From Geothrix sp. 21YS21S-2 (GTDB lineage: Bacteria; Acidobacteriota; Holophagae; Holophagales; Holophagaceae), in contig NZ_CP132910.1 in NCBI RefSeq assembly GCF_030846775.1, forward strand, positions 2,700,001 through 2,764,000: 64,000 nt of DNA, written 5' to 3'. Both the position numbers and the translations under genes were made by a program. The notes under the pieces are model-generated. The model ran no database searches, was not told where the DNA came from, and was given only the letters and a program-made list of their open reading frames with translations. Of the stretch, positions 1 through 9,105 are shown one piece after another (positions within the stretch are counted from its first letter, which is position 1; each line of letters opens with the position of its first letter).

Positions 1-61
1 GGGTGAAGCAGGAGCTGCCGAGGCAGATGGTGAGGGTGGGCAGGCCTTCGGCATCAGGCAT
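1..61 (-). CDS. Partial [2Fe-2S] ferredoxin-like protein (N-terminus only)
   Basis: Only the first 20 codons lie in the window. They begin at an ATG at 61-59, preceded by an AAAGGG ribosome-binding site, 24 bases after the rex stop codon. The visible peptide contains TICLGSSCF. This CxxxxC pattern is typical of the first cluster ligands of thioredoxin-like [2Fe-2S] ferredoxins (NuoE/HydC-type). In Rex-regulated anaerobes such proteins often belong to NADH-linked hydrogenase or NADH dehydrogenase modules. Because the gene is co-directional with rex and close to it, it is probably in the same transcript. The rest lies outside the window, so the family call rests on one short motif. Confidence 0.5.
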   Translation of the reverse strand, partial: MPDAEGLPTLTICLGSSCFT

Positions 62-85
62 GGGATGCCCTTTCGTGAGGCGGAC

Positions 86-727
86 CTAGGTCCGGGAGGA
101 GAGTTTGGCGGAGAGCACGGCGAGGCCGATGGCGATGTCCTGGTCCTGGACGATGACGCCCGGGGGCAGGTCCAGGGGACAGCCGGTGAAGTTCCAGATG
201 CCCTCGACGCCGGCCCGGGCCAGGCGCAGGGCCACCTCCTGGGCGGCGTCGGGGGAGACGGTGAGGATGGCCATGCGCGCGCCGAGCCGGCGCAGCTCGG
301 GCTCCAGCCGGTCCATGTGCCACACGGGGGTGCTGTTCACCACCAGCCCCGCCAGGGCGGGGTCGATGTCGAAGGCGGCGCAGATGTCCAGCCCGTGGGC
401 CCGGAAGCCCTCGTAGCCCAGGAGCGCCATGCCCAGGTGGCCCACGCCCACCAGCACCGCGTCCCGCACCTGGTTCCAGTTCAGGCAGTGCTCGATGGCC
501 AGCACCAGCTCCTCCACCTGGTAGCCCATCTTGGGCAGCCCGGAGATGCCGATGAAGCCGAAGTCCTTGCGCACCTGCACGGCCTCCAGGCCGAGCAGCT
601 CGCCCAGGCGCGCGCTGGACACCACTTCGCGACCCAGGCGGCGCATCTCGCGCACCACGCGCAGGTAGCTGGGGAGGCGCTGGACGGTTGTGAGGGGGAG
701 GCTCCCGATCTTGTATCCGTAGGCCAT
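86..727 (-). CDS. rex: Redox-sensing transcriptional repressor Rex
   Basis: A 213-residue protein, the normal Rex length. Residues 1-80 form the winged-helix DNA-binding domain, with the family signature VRKDF at 52-56. A Rossmann domain follows with the dinucleotide motif GVGHLG at 94-99. Rex proteins bind DNA when the NAD+/NADH ratio is high and let go on binding NADH, so they control fermentative and respiratory genes. The ATG at 727 has a GGAGG site 5 bases upstream. The gene probably has its own promoter (TTGACA-N16-CACAAT), and a perfect palindrome covers the -10 and start region, which suggests autoregulation. A ferredoxin-like gene follows in the same direction. Confidence 0.95.
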   Translation of the reverse strand: MAYGYKIGSLPLTTVQRLPSYLRVVREMRRLGREVVSSARLGELLGLEAVQVRKDFGFIGISGLPKMGYQVEELVLAIEHCLNWNQVRDAVLVGVGHLGMALLGYEGFRAHGLDICAAFDIDPALAGLVVNSTPVWHMDRLEPELRRLGARMAILTVSPDAAQEVALRLARAGVEGIWNFTGCPLDLPPGVIVQDQDIAIGLAVLSAKLSSRT

Positions 728-740
728 GCCGCCTCCATAT

Positions 741-778
741 CAATTGCTACCATGGTATCGATACCATGGTAGCAATTG
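741..778. repeat. Perfect 38-bp palindrome, candidate rex operator
   Basis: Every base from 741 to 778 pairs with its mirror, so this is a palindrome with no central spacer. It consists of two copies of TACCATGGTA separated by TCGA and flanked by CAATTGC/GCAATTG. It ends 13 bases before the rex start codon and overlaps the predicted -10 box, so a bound protein would block transcription. If transcribed, it would form a 19-bp hairpin. It does not closely match the usual Rex box (TTGTGA-N6-TCACAA), although the outer part TTGCTA...TAGCAA is reminiscent of it. The bound regulator is inferred, not shown. Confidence 0.8.
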
Positions 779-802
779 TGGACCGGCCGGCCGGGATGTC
801 AA
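775..802 (-). promoter_or_regulatory. Predicted sigma-70 promoter of rex
   Basis: On the minus strand a perfect -35 box TTGACA (802-797) is followed by a 16-base GC-rich spacer and a -10-like CACAAT (780-775, 4 of 6 matches to TATAAT). The start site would fall inside the 38-bp palindrome, about 45 bases before the rex ATG. Confidence 0.5.
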
Positions 803-824
803 GCCGTTGATAATATTTATTGTT

Positions 825-3446
825 TTAATTGAGCTTGAAATTGACGCCGAAGGAGACCCGCACGGCCCGGTTCTCCTTCCCGATGGTGGGCGGGAAGAAC
901 ACCCACCGCCAGGCGAAGGCCTCCGCGGCCGCCCGGAATTCCGGGGCGCCGCCCTCGCTCTCCACGTGGAGGGGGATGCCGTCCCTGCCCACCGCCACCC
1001 GCAGCCTCACGGCGGCCTCGGCCTTGGCGGCCAGCGCCTCCGGCGGATAGGTGGGTTTCTCGGGGCGGTAGGCCACCTGGAGATCGGCCATGGGCACCTC
1101 GGGGAGCGCCTCCAGGCCGCCCTTCGGGAAGGGCGCGGCCTTGGCGCGGGGATCCTGGGCGGCGGGATCCCAGGTGCGGGTCACCTGGAGCGTGAAGGGG
1201 CCCGCCTCGATGGCGTCCTGGGACAGGCCGGGTCCGTCGTTGGCCTTCCGGCTGGGCAGGACCTCCACGTCGACGATGACGGCGTGGCCGGACGTATTGT
1301 TGAAGGCGCGCTCGTTGAAGCCGCGCGGTCCGTCCTGGCGCACCACCTCCAGGCGGTACTTGGACCGGGGGATCTCGCCGGCGGCCTTCACGTCCAGGCC
1401 GAGGCGGGCGTTGGCCGGGATCTCGAAGGAGAAGAACCGGTTCCGGCTGGCGTTGCCCTGGATGGTGGCCATGGCCGCGTGGGCCGGAATGAACACGCCA
1501 TTGAACCGGAAGGGGGAGTGCGGTGCCGGGGAGTCCAGGCTGGAGGGGGCGGCCTGGTCCAGGCGGAAGTCCACGTCCAGCTCCACCCGCACGGCCTTGT
1601 ACTTCATCCGGGCCGGCGGCGAGGAAAAGCAGAAGCGCCAGCCGTAGTCCTCGGCGGCGGCACGGAGCCCGGCCGGCCCATCCTTGGCCGTCACCTGGAC
1701 CGGCCAGCCCTCCCGGTCCACCACCAGTTCCAGCCGGACCAGGCCCTCGATCCGGGCGGCCTGGGCCGCGGGGGGGTAGTCCAGGCTGCGCGGGTGGTAC
1801 CACACCTTCATGGAACCGAGCTTGACCAGGGGCAGCGCCTTGATGGCCGCCTGGGTGAAGGGCACCGCCTTCGCCCTGGGATCCTGGGCGGCCGGATCCC
1901 AACTCCGCTCCACCTCCAGGATGAAGGGCCCCCCGGGCATGGCCATGAAAGCGCTATGGAACCTCTCGATCAGGGGCGGACATACGCGCACGTCCACGTA
2001 CTGGGTCTGGTCGGAAGTGTTCTCGAGCCAGCGGAGCTCGTTCTCCTCCGGGTGGCCCTTCCGTCCCACCCGAAGCTTGTAGCCCCTGAAGGGTTCGTCG
2101 CCATCCGGCCGGATCGTGAGCGTGAGCCGGGAGTGGGGCGGGATCTCGAATGACGCCGCCCCCCCCCCGGAGATGTCGGCGACGCCCCTGAAGAACCTGG
2201 CAGAATCGAAGGCCGGGATCATCCCATGGAACCGCCAGATTCTCGGGGCCTGGCCAAGGGCGGCCCCGGGGCGGGGAGCGGGGGCCGGGACGGGACCATC
2301 GGGCACCGGGAGGGGGGCGGGGAGGGGGGTCGCGGAGGACCGCGCCGCGGCGTCGGGCGGGTCCTCCAGCGGCAGCTGGTAGAGGGCGGCACGGGTGGGC
2401 TCGGCCTGGGCGGGGGCCGCGGGCGCGGCCTGGAGCGAAACCACGGCGGGCTTCAGGGGCGGTTCCGGAGGCGCGGCCACGAGGGGCGTCCAGTGGACGC
2501 CGTTGGCGAGGACGGTGACGGCGGCCAGGGCGAGGAGCCCGGGGCGGGTGAGGGTCTGGGTGGGAAGCATCGGAATGAGCAGGCGTTTGATGCGGTGCAT
2601 GAGGGAGCCTCCGTGGCCCGAGGGGGCCAGCTGGGTGGGTGGGCCGTGGCGCAGGGCCTCCAGGTCCGCCAGGGCCTGGGCGAAGCGCAGGCCCCCGCCG
2701 CAGTGGGCCGCGGCGGCGTCGTCGCAGCAGTGCTCCCGCTCCGCGCGGATCTCGCGGGAGAGCCACCACACGGCGGGGTGGTAGAAGAAGACGACCTCCG
2801 CGACGTTCTGGAGGAAGTTCACGAGGAAATCCCGGCGCGTGATGTGGGCGAGTTCGTGGGCGAGGACGGCCTCCAGGGAGGCCTCCGGCAGGGCCAGGAG
2901 GGCGGCGGCGGGCACGAGGATGACGGCCCGCCAGAAGCCCACCACCAGGGGCGAGTCCACGAGGTCGGAGACCACCAGCCGCACGGGGCGGGCGTGACGG
3001 AAGGCCTCGCGGAGGCGCTCCAGGCTGGCCTCGAGGGCGGCGGGCGCGGGGCGGGCTCCTTGCAGGCAGGGCCCGTAGAGCCAAAGGAGACCCGCCCCCA
3101 GCCTCAGGGCCAGGGCACCGCTGCCGGCGGACCAGGCCAGGAGGATCCACGGCAGCCGCGCATGGAGCTGCTCCCGGAGATCCGGTGGCAGCACGGTGAC
3201 GACCCCGGAGAACGTCGCCGCCGGCTCGATGGCCAGGGCCTCCGGCCGCGCCGCGGCGACGGTGGCCAGGAAGGCCAGGACCATGGCCAGGAGGCCCAGG
3301 CAGCCCACCAGGTACCGGGTCTGGGGACGGTGCGCGAAGCGCAGCGCCAGGAAGGCGGCGCACCCGATGAGGGCGCCCTCCCAGAGGAAGTGCACCAGCC
3401 CCCAGGCGAAGGCCTGGAGCCACGGGGCGAGGGCGGCGGTGCTCAT
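825..3446 (-). CDS. M56-family (BlaR1-like) membrane peptidase with two TonB-like modules
   Basis: An 873-residue protein read from the ATG at 3446, which overlaps the stop of the upstream BlaI-type gene as ATGA. The N-terminal part has several membrane segments and the zinc-protease motif HELAH at about 197-201, followed by REHCCDD, which is typical of peptidase M56/BlaR1. After a Pro/Ala-rich linker the protein holds two similar modules of about 220 residues (about 404-630 and 645-873). Each ends in a TonB C-terminal-like domain (YPP..A, then R..V.V....F.L). BlaR1-type proteases sense a signal across the membrane and cleave their BlaI partner. Here the usual penicillin-binding sensor is replaced by the duplicated modules, so the signal is unknown. 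Confidence 0.85.
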   Translation of the reverse strand: MSTAALAPWLQAFAWGLVHFLWEGALIGCAAFLALRFAHRPQTRYLVGCLGLLAMVLAFLATVAAARPEALAIEPAATFSGVVTVLPPDLREQLHARLPWILLAWSAGSGALALRLGAGLLWLYGPCLQGARPAPAALEASLERLREAFRHARPVRLVVSDLVDSPLVVGFWRAVILVPAAALLALPEASLEAVLAHELAHITRRDFLVNFLQNVAEVVFFYHPAVWWLSREIRAEREHCCDDAAAAHCGGGLRFAQALADLEALRHGPPTQLAPSGHGGSLMHRIKRLLIPMLPTQTLTRPGLLALAAVTVLANGVHWTPLVAAPPEPPLKPAVVSLQAAPAAPAQAEPTRAALYQLPLEDPPDAAARSSATPLPAPLPVPDGPVPAPAPRPGAALGQAPRIWRFHGMIPAFDSARFFRGVADISGGGAASFEIPPHSRLTLTIRPDGDEPFRGYKLRVGRKGHPEENELRWLENTSDQTQYVDVRVCPPLIERFHSAFMAMPGGPFILEVERSWDPAAQDPRAKAVPFTQAAIKALPLVKLGSMKVWYHPRSLDYPPAAQAARIEGLVRLELVVDREGWPVQVTAKDGPAGLRAAAEDYGWRFCFSSPPARMKYKAVRVELDVDFRLDQAAPSSLDSPAPHSPFRFNGVFIPAHAAMATIQGNASRNRFFSFEIPANARLGLDVKAAGEIPRSKYRLEVVRQDGPRGFNERAFNNTSGHAVIVDVEVLPSRKANDGPGLSQDAIEAGPFTLQVTRTWDPAAQDPRAKAAPFPKGGLEALPEVPMADLQVAYRPEKPTYPPEALAAKAEAAVRLRVAVGRDGIPLHVESEGGAPEFRAAAEAFAWRWVFFPPTIGKENRAVRVSFGVNFKLN

Positions 3447-3835
3447 GGCGCCTCCGCCTTCCGGCGGGCCTTGTCCAGCATCCGCTGGATCTCCTCCCAC
3501 TCCTCCGGAGACGCCGCCTGGGACTCCAGGGCCCGGACCATGAGGTCCTTGGCGCTGCCTCCGAAGGCCCGGCGGACCAGGTCCTGCACCAGGAAGGCCT
3601 GGGTGGGCTCCTGGTCCCGGGCCGCGCGGTAGACGTGGGTCATGGCCGAGGCGTCCCTCGTGACCAGGCCCTTGTCCGCCATGATCTGCATGAGCTTCAG
3701 GACGGTGGTGTAGCCCAGGTCGCGTTCCCGGGCCAGTTCCGTGTGCACGTCCCGCACGGTGGAGGGGCCCCGGCGCCAGAGGACGCTCAGGATGGCGAGC
3801 TCGCCGTCCGAGGGACGGATGGGATCGGGGCTCAT
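3443..3835 (-). CDS. BlaI/MecI-type transcriptional repressor
   Basis: 130 residues from the ATG at 3835, which has a GGAG ribosome-binding site; an in-frame ATG 17 codons further upstream would place the start inside the promoter and is unlikely. The N-terminus is the winged helix of the penicillinase-repressor family (DGELAILSVLWRRG, then GYTTVLKLMQIMADKGLV). Members dimerise on short inverted repeats and are inactivated by cleavage by the M56 partner, which is encoded immediately downstream with a 4-base overlap. The inverted repeat between its own -35 and -10 boxes supports autoregulation of the pair. Confidence 0.9.
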   Translation of the reverse strand: MSPDPIRPSDGELAILSVLWRRGPSTVRDVHTELARERDLGYTTVLKLMQIMADKGLVTRDASAMTHVYRAARDQEPTQAFLVQDLVRRAFGGSAKDLMVRALESQAASPEEWEEIQRMLDKARRKAEAP

Positions 3836-3858
3836 GGAGACTCCGGGGTGATGAAGCA

Positions 3859-3886
3859 AAGATACGAACCTATTCGTAGGTGTCAA
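3859..3886 (-). promoter_or_regulatory. Promoter with embedded inverted-repeat operator for the blaI-like/M56 pair
   Basis: On the minus strand TTGACA (3886-3881) is followed by a 16-base spacer and TATCTT (3864-3859). An inverted repeat, TACGAA-CCTA-TTCGTA in plus-strand reading at 3863-3878, lies in the spacer and touches the -10 box. That is where a repressor would exclude RNA polymerase. BlaI-family operators are similar-sized inverted repeats starting with TAC and ending with GTA. Confidence 0.65.
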
Positions 3887-3915
3887 GGGCCCGGAATATT
3901 AATTTCCTCGGAAAC

Positions 3916-3942
3916 TCATGGGCAGGGCATCCGTGCCGAAAA
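3916..3942 (+). promoter_or_regulatory. Possible sigma-28-like promoter of the poly-HAMP receptor
   Basis: TCAT, 15 bases, then GCCGAAAA matches the flagellar/chemotaxis sigma-28 consensus TAAA-N15-GCCGATAA at 9 of 12 positions. It lies about 40 bases before the chemoreceptor ATG. The -10 element is convincing but the -35 element is weak. Confidence 0.35.
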
Positions 3943-3981
3943 TTCCTCTGCCCGCCTCACGGCGCGGCAGCGGAGGCAGCC

Positions 3982-6900
3982 ATGTCCATCGACGTTCGGG
4001 GCACGATCCGGGGGCGGCTCGCCGCCATGGTGGCGATCCCGGTGGCCTTCCTCGCCATCTACTGCGTGGCCGATGCCCTGGGGAGCCTGAAGGCCTACCG
4101 GGAGTCCCGGGCGGCCATGGCCCTCGCGGAGGTGTGCGTCCGGGTGGGCGACGTGGTCCACGAGCTCCAGAAGGAACGCGGCGCCACGGCCGGATATCTG
4201 AGCAGCGGCGGGAAGCGGTTCGTGGACGAGAAGGCGGCGGCGCGAAAGCAGGCGGACCTGCGCATCTCGGACCTCCGGGGGACCCTTTCGGGCCTGGACC
4301 TGGGGGCCCAGGCGCCGGGCGTCCTTGCCAAGGTGCGCAGGGCGGACGGGAGCCTGGACAAGCTGACAGGCTGGCGGCAGTCGGCGGACGCCTTGGCGGT
4401 GGCACCGCCCCAACACGTGGCCAATTATTCAGGACTCATCGGCGGCCTTCTGGAGGTGGTGGAGGAGATCCCCCGGAACACGCGGGATCTCGGGCTCTTC
4501 TCGACCTCCCAGGCCTACCTCCAGGTGATGCGCGTGAAGGAGCAGTCGGGCATCGAGCGGGCCACACTCAACACGGCCTTCACCGCCGACCGCTTCCAGG
4601 AGGGCCTGTTCCGGCGCTTCTGCTCCCTGGTGGGCCAGCAGGAGGCCGGCGTCCAGACCTTCCGGAGCCTGGCGGCCCCCGCCCAGGCGGCCTTCCTCGA
4701 CAGGGAGCTGAAGGGGCCCTTCGCCGCGGGCGTGGACGGGTTCCGGGCGGTGGCCTTCGACCGGGGCGGGCAGGGCGGCTTCGGGGCGGATTCGGCCCAG
4801 TGGTTCCGGCTCGCCACGGCCCGCATCGACGCCCTGAAGGCGGTGGAGGCCCGCATGGGCGCCGATCTGCGGGCCATGGTGCAGGCCAGCCTGGACCATG
4901 CCCGGCGCGGCATGGCGCGTGCGGCCCTGGTGATGGCGCTGGCGCTGGGCCTGTCCGTGTTCCTGGCGGTGACCCTGGCCAGGGGGATCATCCGGCCCCT
5001 CCAGGTGTGCTCGGCCTCCCTGGGGCGCATCTCCGCCGGGGACATCCCCGGCCGCATCACGGAAACCTACTATGGCGAGTTCAACGAGATCCGGGACAAC
5101 CTCAACCGCTGCACCGGGGCCGTCAACGCGCTGGTGGCCGACGCGGGCATGCTGAGCCGGGCCGGGGTGGAGGGCAAGCTGGCCACCCGCGCCGACGCGT
5201 CCAAGCACCAGGGGGACTTCCGCAGGATCGTCCAGGGCGTCAACGACACCCTCGACGCCGTCATCGGGCCGCTCAACGCCGCCGCCGACCACGTGGACCG
5301 CATCTCCAAGGGCGATCTTCCCCCGCGCATCACCGCCGACTACCCCGGCGACTTCAACGGGCTGAAGAACAACCTCAACCGGTGCATCGACGCCGTGGGG
5401 GCCCTGGTGGCCGACGCGGGCATGCTGAGCCGCGCGGCGGTGGAGGGCCAGCTGGCCACCCGCGCCGACGCGTCCCGGCACCAGGGCGATTTCCGGCGCA
5501 TCGTCCAGGGCGTCAACGACACCCTCGACGCCGTCATCGGGCCGCTCAGCGAGGCCGCAGGGCACGTGGACCGCATCTCCAAGGGCGACCTCCCCCCGCG
5601 CATCACCGCCGACTACCGGGGCGACTTCAACGAGCTGAAGAACAACCTCAACCAGTGCATCGACGCCGTGGGCGCCCTGGTGGCCGACGCGGGGATGCTG
5701 AGCCGGGCGGCGGTGGAGGGCCAGCTGGCCACCCGCGCCGACGCCTCCAGGCACCAGGGCGATTTCCGGCGCATCGTCCAGGGCGTCAACGACACCCTCG
5801 ACGCGGTCATCGGCCCGCTCCGGATGGCCGCGGACCACGTGGACCGGATCTCCAGGGGCGACCTCCCACCGAGGATCGAAGCCGAGTACCGGGGGGACTT
5901 CAACGAGATCAAGGCCAGCCTCAACCGGTGCATCGGCGCCGTGGGCGCCCTGGTGGCCGACGCGGCCATGCTGAGCGGCGCAGCGGTGGAGGGCCGGCTG
6001 GCCACCCGCGCCGACGCCTCCCGTCATCAGGGGGACTTCCGCCGCATCGTGCAGGGCGTCAACGACACCCTGGACGCCGTCATCGGCCCCCTCCGCGTGG
6101 CCGCGGACCACGTGGACCGCATCTCCAAGGGGGACGTCCCGGGCCGGATCACCGGGACCTACTACGGCGACTTCAACGAGATCAAGAACAGCCTCAACCG
6201 GTGCATCGACGCCGTGGGGGCCCTGGTGGCCGACGCGGCCATGCTGAGCCGCGCGGCGGTGGAGGGCCAATTGGCCACCCGCGCCGACGCCTCCCGGCAC
6301 CAGGGGGACTTCCGGCGCATCGTGCAGGGCGTCAACGACACCCTGGACGCCGTCATCGGCCCCCTCAACGTGGCCGCGGGCTACGTGGACCGCCTCTCCA
6401 AGGGCGACCTCCCCCCGCGCATCACCGCCGACTACCGCGGCGACTTCAACGAGATCAAGAACAACCTCAACCAGTGCATCGGGGCCGTGGAGGCCCTGGT
6501 GGCCGATGCGGCCATGCTGAGCCGGGCGGCGGTGGAGGGCCAGCTGGCCACCCGCGCCGACGCCTCCAGGCACCAGGGCGACTACCGCAGGGTCGTCCAG
6601 GGCGTCAACGACACGCTCGACGCCGTCATCGGGCCGCTCACCGTGGCCGCGGACTGCGTGGACCGCATCTCCCGGGGCGACATCCCTCCGCGCATCACCG
6701 CCGACTACCGCGGCGACTTCAACACCATCAAGACGAACCTCAACCGGTGCATCGACGCCCTGGACGGCATGCTGCGCCAGACCCGGGCCGTCATCGGCTC
6801 GGCCCGCGAGGGGGACCTGGGCGCCCGGGCCGGCACGGACGGCGCCATGGGCGCCTACGGCGAGCTGCTGGCGGGGTTCAACGCCACCCTCGACGCCGTG

Positions 6901-8262
6901 GTCACCCCCATCCGGGAGGTGATCCGGGTGGTGGGGGCCCTGGAGCGGGGCGACCTCACCCAACGCATCGCGGGGGACTACCGGGGCGACTTCAAGGAGC
7001 TGGGCGACGCCATGAACAACTCCGTGGCGGGCCTGGGGCGGACCCTGGCGGGGATCCGCTCGGCCTCCAACACCCTGGCCGCGGCGTCGGAGGAGCTCTC
7101 CTCCAGCGTCGCGGTCATCGCCGGCACCGCGGAGCGCCTCCTGAAGCAGGCCGAGCAGGCTTCGACCGGCACCCAGGGCGCCAACGCCAAGGTGCGGGAC
7201 CTGGCCGCGGGCGTGGGCGAGACCAACGCCCAGTGCGCCACCGTGGCGGCGGAGTCCGAGCAGGTCAACGGGCGCCTCCAGACCGCGGGGGCCGCGGTGG
7301 AGGAGATGAGCGTGAGCCTGGACATGGTGGGCGGATCCATGGAGCAGATGTCGTCCAGCATGGCCGTGATCTCCGATTCCACCGGGGCCATGACGGGGGC
7401 CGTGGACTCGGTGGCCGCGGCCATCCGGGAGATGGACGCCAGCCTGCGGGAGGTGTCCCGAAGCGCCGGCAAGGCCGCCACGGTGGCCGTCGGGGCCTCC
7501 CGCACCGCCGGGGACACGGCGCGGATCATGGACCACCTGGGCCGCAGCGCCCAGGAGGTGGGCAAGGTGGTGGACCTCATCAAGGGCATCGCCGCCCAGA
7601 CCAACCTCCTGGCCCTCAACGCCACCATCGAGGCCGCCAGCGCGGGCGATGCCGGCAAGGGCTTCGCCGTGGTGGCCGGCGAGGTGAAGGAGCTCGCCAA
7701 GCAGACCGCGTCGGCCACCGAGGAGATCCGCTCCCGCGTGGCCGAGATCCAGGAGAGCACGGGCCAGGCCGTTGCGGCCATCGGGGGGATCGTGTCGGTG
7801 ATCGACGAGATCAACGCCATCTCCGCCGGCATCGCCGTCGAGGTTGAGGAGCAGACCCGCACCACGGGCGGGATCTCCACCAAAGTCGCCGAGGCCGCGC
7901 AGAACGCCGGGGAGGTCTCCCGAAACGTCAAGGTCGCCGCCGCCGGGACCCACACCGTCAGCCGCAACCTGCGGGAGATCGCCACCGGGGGCCAGGAGGT
8001 GAGCCGCAACGTCCAGGACGCCGTCCTGGGGGTGCGGACCATCTCCCGGAACATGGCGGACCTGGCGGACCGCACCACGGGCATGGCCGCCACCAGCGGG
8101 CGCGCCGCGGACGACGTGGACGGGGTGGCGCGGAGCATCGCCATCGTCACCACCGCCACCATGGAGACCGCCCGGGGCGTGGGGGAGATCCGCAAGGCCT
8201 CCACGGACCTGGCCCGGCTGGCCGAAACCCTCCGGGCCTCGGTGGAGGCCTTCCGGCTCTGA
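3982..8262 (+). CDS. Giant methyl-accepting chemotaxis protein with NIT sensor and poly-HAMP array
   Basis: 1426 residues from the ATG at 3982 (GGAGG upstream); most chemoreceptors have 500-650. After a first membrane segment (about 9-30) comes an extracytoplasmic NIT-type domain beginning [16 protein letters not shown] second membrane segment (about 310-335) leads to a first HAMP domain. Then follow six near-identical 91-residue repeats and a seventh divergent one. Each is two HAMP-like units, giving about fifteen HAMP-like units in series. The C-terminal signalling hairpin contains [16 protein letters not shown] and [12 protein letters not shown], which contact CheA/CheW. NIT domains are associated with nitrate/nitrite sensing, but the ligand here is unproven. 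Unlike the other receptors in the window, it has no C-terminal aromatic pentapeptide. It is far from the che cluster, so it probably uses CheA/CheW in trans. Confidence 0.93.
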   Translation: MSIDVRGTIRGRLAAMVAIPVAFLAIYCVADALGSLKAYRESRAAMALAEVCVRVGDVVHELQKERGATAGYLSSGGKRFVDEKAAARKQADLRISDLRGTLSGLDLGAQAPGVLAKVRRADGSLDKLTGWRQSADALAVAPPQHVANYSGLIGGLLEVVEEIPRNTRDLGLFSTSQAYLQVMRVKEQSGIERATLNTAFTADRFQEGLFRRFCSLVGQQEAGVQTFRSLAAPAQAAFLDRELKGPFAAGVDGFRAVAFDRGGQGGFGADSAQWFRLATARIDALKAVEARMGADLRAMVQASLDHARRGMARAALVMALALGLSVFLAVTLARGIIRPLQVCSASLGRISAGDIPGRITETYYGEFNEIRDNLNRCTGAVNALVADAGMLSRAGVEGKLATRADASKHQGDFRRIVQGVNDTLDAVIGPLNAAADHVDRISKGDLPPRITADYPGDFNGLKNNLNRCIDAVGALVADAGMLSRAAVEGQLATRADASRHQGDFRRIVQGVNDTLDAVIGPLSEAAGHVDRISKGDLPPRITADYRGDFNELKNNLNQCIDAVGALVADAGMLSRAAVEGQLATRADASRHQGDFRRIVQGVNDTLDAVIGPLRMAADHVDRISRGDLPPRIEAEYRGDFNEIKASLNRCIGAVGALVADAAMLSGAAVEGRLATRADASRHQGDFRRIVQGVNDTLDAVIGPLRVAADHVDRISKGDVPGRITGTYYGDFNEIKNSLNRCIDAVGALVADAAMLSRAAVEGQLATRADASRHQGDFRRIVQGVNDTLDAVIGPLNVAAGYVDRLSKGDLPPRITADYRGDFNEIKNNLNQCIGAVEALVADAAMLSRAAVEGQLATRADASRHQGDYRRVVQGVNDTLDAVIGPLTVAADCVDRISRGDIPPRITADYRGDFNTIKTNLNRCIDALDGMLRQTRAVIGSAREGDLGARAGTDGAMGAYGELLAGFNATLDAVVTPIREVIRVVGALERGDLTQRIAGDYRGDFKELGDAMNNSVAGLGRTLAGIRSASNTLAAASEELSSSVAVIAGTAERLLKQAEQASTGTQGANAKVRDLAAGVGETNAQCATVAAESEQVNGRLQTAGAAVEEMSVSLDMVGGSMEQMSSSMAVISDSTGAMTGAVDSVAAAIREMDASLREVSRSAGKAATVAVGASRTAGDTARIMDHLGRSAQEVGKVVDLIKGIAAQTNLLALNATIEAASAGDAGKGFAVVAGEVKELAKQTASATEEIRSRVAEIQESTGQAVAAIGGIVSVIDEINAISAGIAVEVEEQTRTTGGISTKVAEAAQNAGEVSRNVKVAAAGTHTVSRNLREIATGGQEVSRNVQDAVLGVRTISRNMADLADRTTGMAATSGRAADDVDGVARSIAIVTTATMETARGVGEIRKASTDLARLAETLRASVEAFRL
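5131..7041 (+). repeat. Tandem 273-bp repeats encoding the poly-HAMP array
   Basis: Repeat units start at 5131, 5404, 5677, 5950, 6223 and 6496, exactly 273 bases apart. A divergent seventh unit spans about 6769-7041. Each unit encodes 91 residues starting LVADA.MLS and containing [13 protein letters not shown] and RGDFNEIK-like segments. A cysteine codon recurs at 5110, 5383, 5656, 5929, 6202, 6475 and 6748 with the same period. Nucleotide similarity between the first six units is very high, so they probably expanded recently by unequal recombination. Confidence 0.95.
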
Positions 8263-8378
8263 AGTCCGCCCTTGCGCGCCAACGGATTACGCCGAGGTGA
8301 AGGGGCCGGCCCGGACCGACATCCAGAAGAATTACGGGAGCTGCGGTTATCCTGGAGGTACGTCATCCCGGGATCACC

Positions 8379-9095
8379 ATGCACCGCTTCGCCCTTCTCT
8401 GCCTCCTCCTCGCCCTGCCGGTCCCGGCGGCCCCGACCCTGGAAGGCACGGTGCAGCCCTACCGCAAGGTGGAGGTGAGCGCCCACGTCTCCAGCCACGT
8501 CGTGGACCTGAAGGCGGCCGAGGGGGACACCGTCAAGGCGGGGCAGCCCCTGGCCCAGCTGTATGCGCGGCTGGAGGAGCTGGAGATGAAGCGGTCCAAG
8601 GCCCTGCTGGACCGCCGCGAATACGAGGCCAAGGGGGCCCGGAGCCTGTTCGACAACCGGGTGATCCCGGAGGCCAGGGCCATGGAGTCCCGCATCGACC
8701 TGGAGCTGGCGCGGCTCAATTTCGAGACCGCCGCCGAGCAGGTCCGCCTGCGCACCATCCTCGCCCCCATCGACGGCCTCGTGGTCGAGCGCACCCGCGA
8801 GCTGGGCGAGGCCGTGGGCGCCTCCCAGGTGGTGTTCCGCATCCTGGACCTGAGCAAGGCCACCATCCTCTGCACCGCCAGGCCCGACAAGGTCGCCCGC
8901 CTGGTTCCCGGCCAGAAACTCACCGTCCACGTGTCCATCCCGGAGGGCATGACCGCCCTGCAGGCCGAGGTGGTCCTGGTCTCCCCCTGCCCGGACGCCT
9001 CGGGCCTCATGCGGCTCAAGCTCCTGGTGCGCGATCCCGCGCCGGGCCTGCGCGCCGGCCTGAAGGCCCTGGTCGACCTGCCCGAAGCCCCCTGA
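8379..9095 (+). CDS. Small HlyD/RND-type membrane-fusion (adaptor) protein
   Basis: 238 residues with a clear signal peptide (MHRFALLCLLLALPVPAAP). It has a split biotinyl/lipoyl-like domain (EVSAHVSSHVVDLKAAEGDTVKAGQPLAQL, then LAPIDGLVVERTRELGEAVGA), a short helical hairpin at about 65-115, and a C-terminal beta-barrel. These features place it with the periplasmic adaptors of efflux pumps. Such adaptors normally work with an inner-membrane pump and TolC, but no pump gene lies beside it. It is an orphan, about 100 residues shorter than typical adaptors. A cupin gene follows after 10 bases and is probably co-transcribed. Confidence 0.82.
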   Translation: MHRFALLCLLLALPVPAAPTLEGTVQPYRKVEVSAHVSSHVVDLKAAEGDTVKAGQPLAQLYARLEELEMKRSKALLDRREYEAKGARSLFDNRVIPEARAMESRIDLELARLNFETAAEQVRLRTILAPIDGLVVERTRELGEAVGASQVVFRILDLSKATILCTARPDKVARLVPGQKLTVHVSIPEGMTALQAEVVLVSPCPDASGLMRLKLLVRDPAPGLRAGLKALVDLPEAP

Positions 9096-9105
9096 AAGGA
9101 AGCCC

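Noticed and set aside
5131-7041. CRISPR-like or satellite array suggested by regular direct repeats
   Set aside because: The 273-bp units have no spacers and are in frame within a single gene, encoding HAMP repeats.
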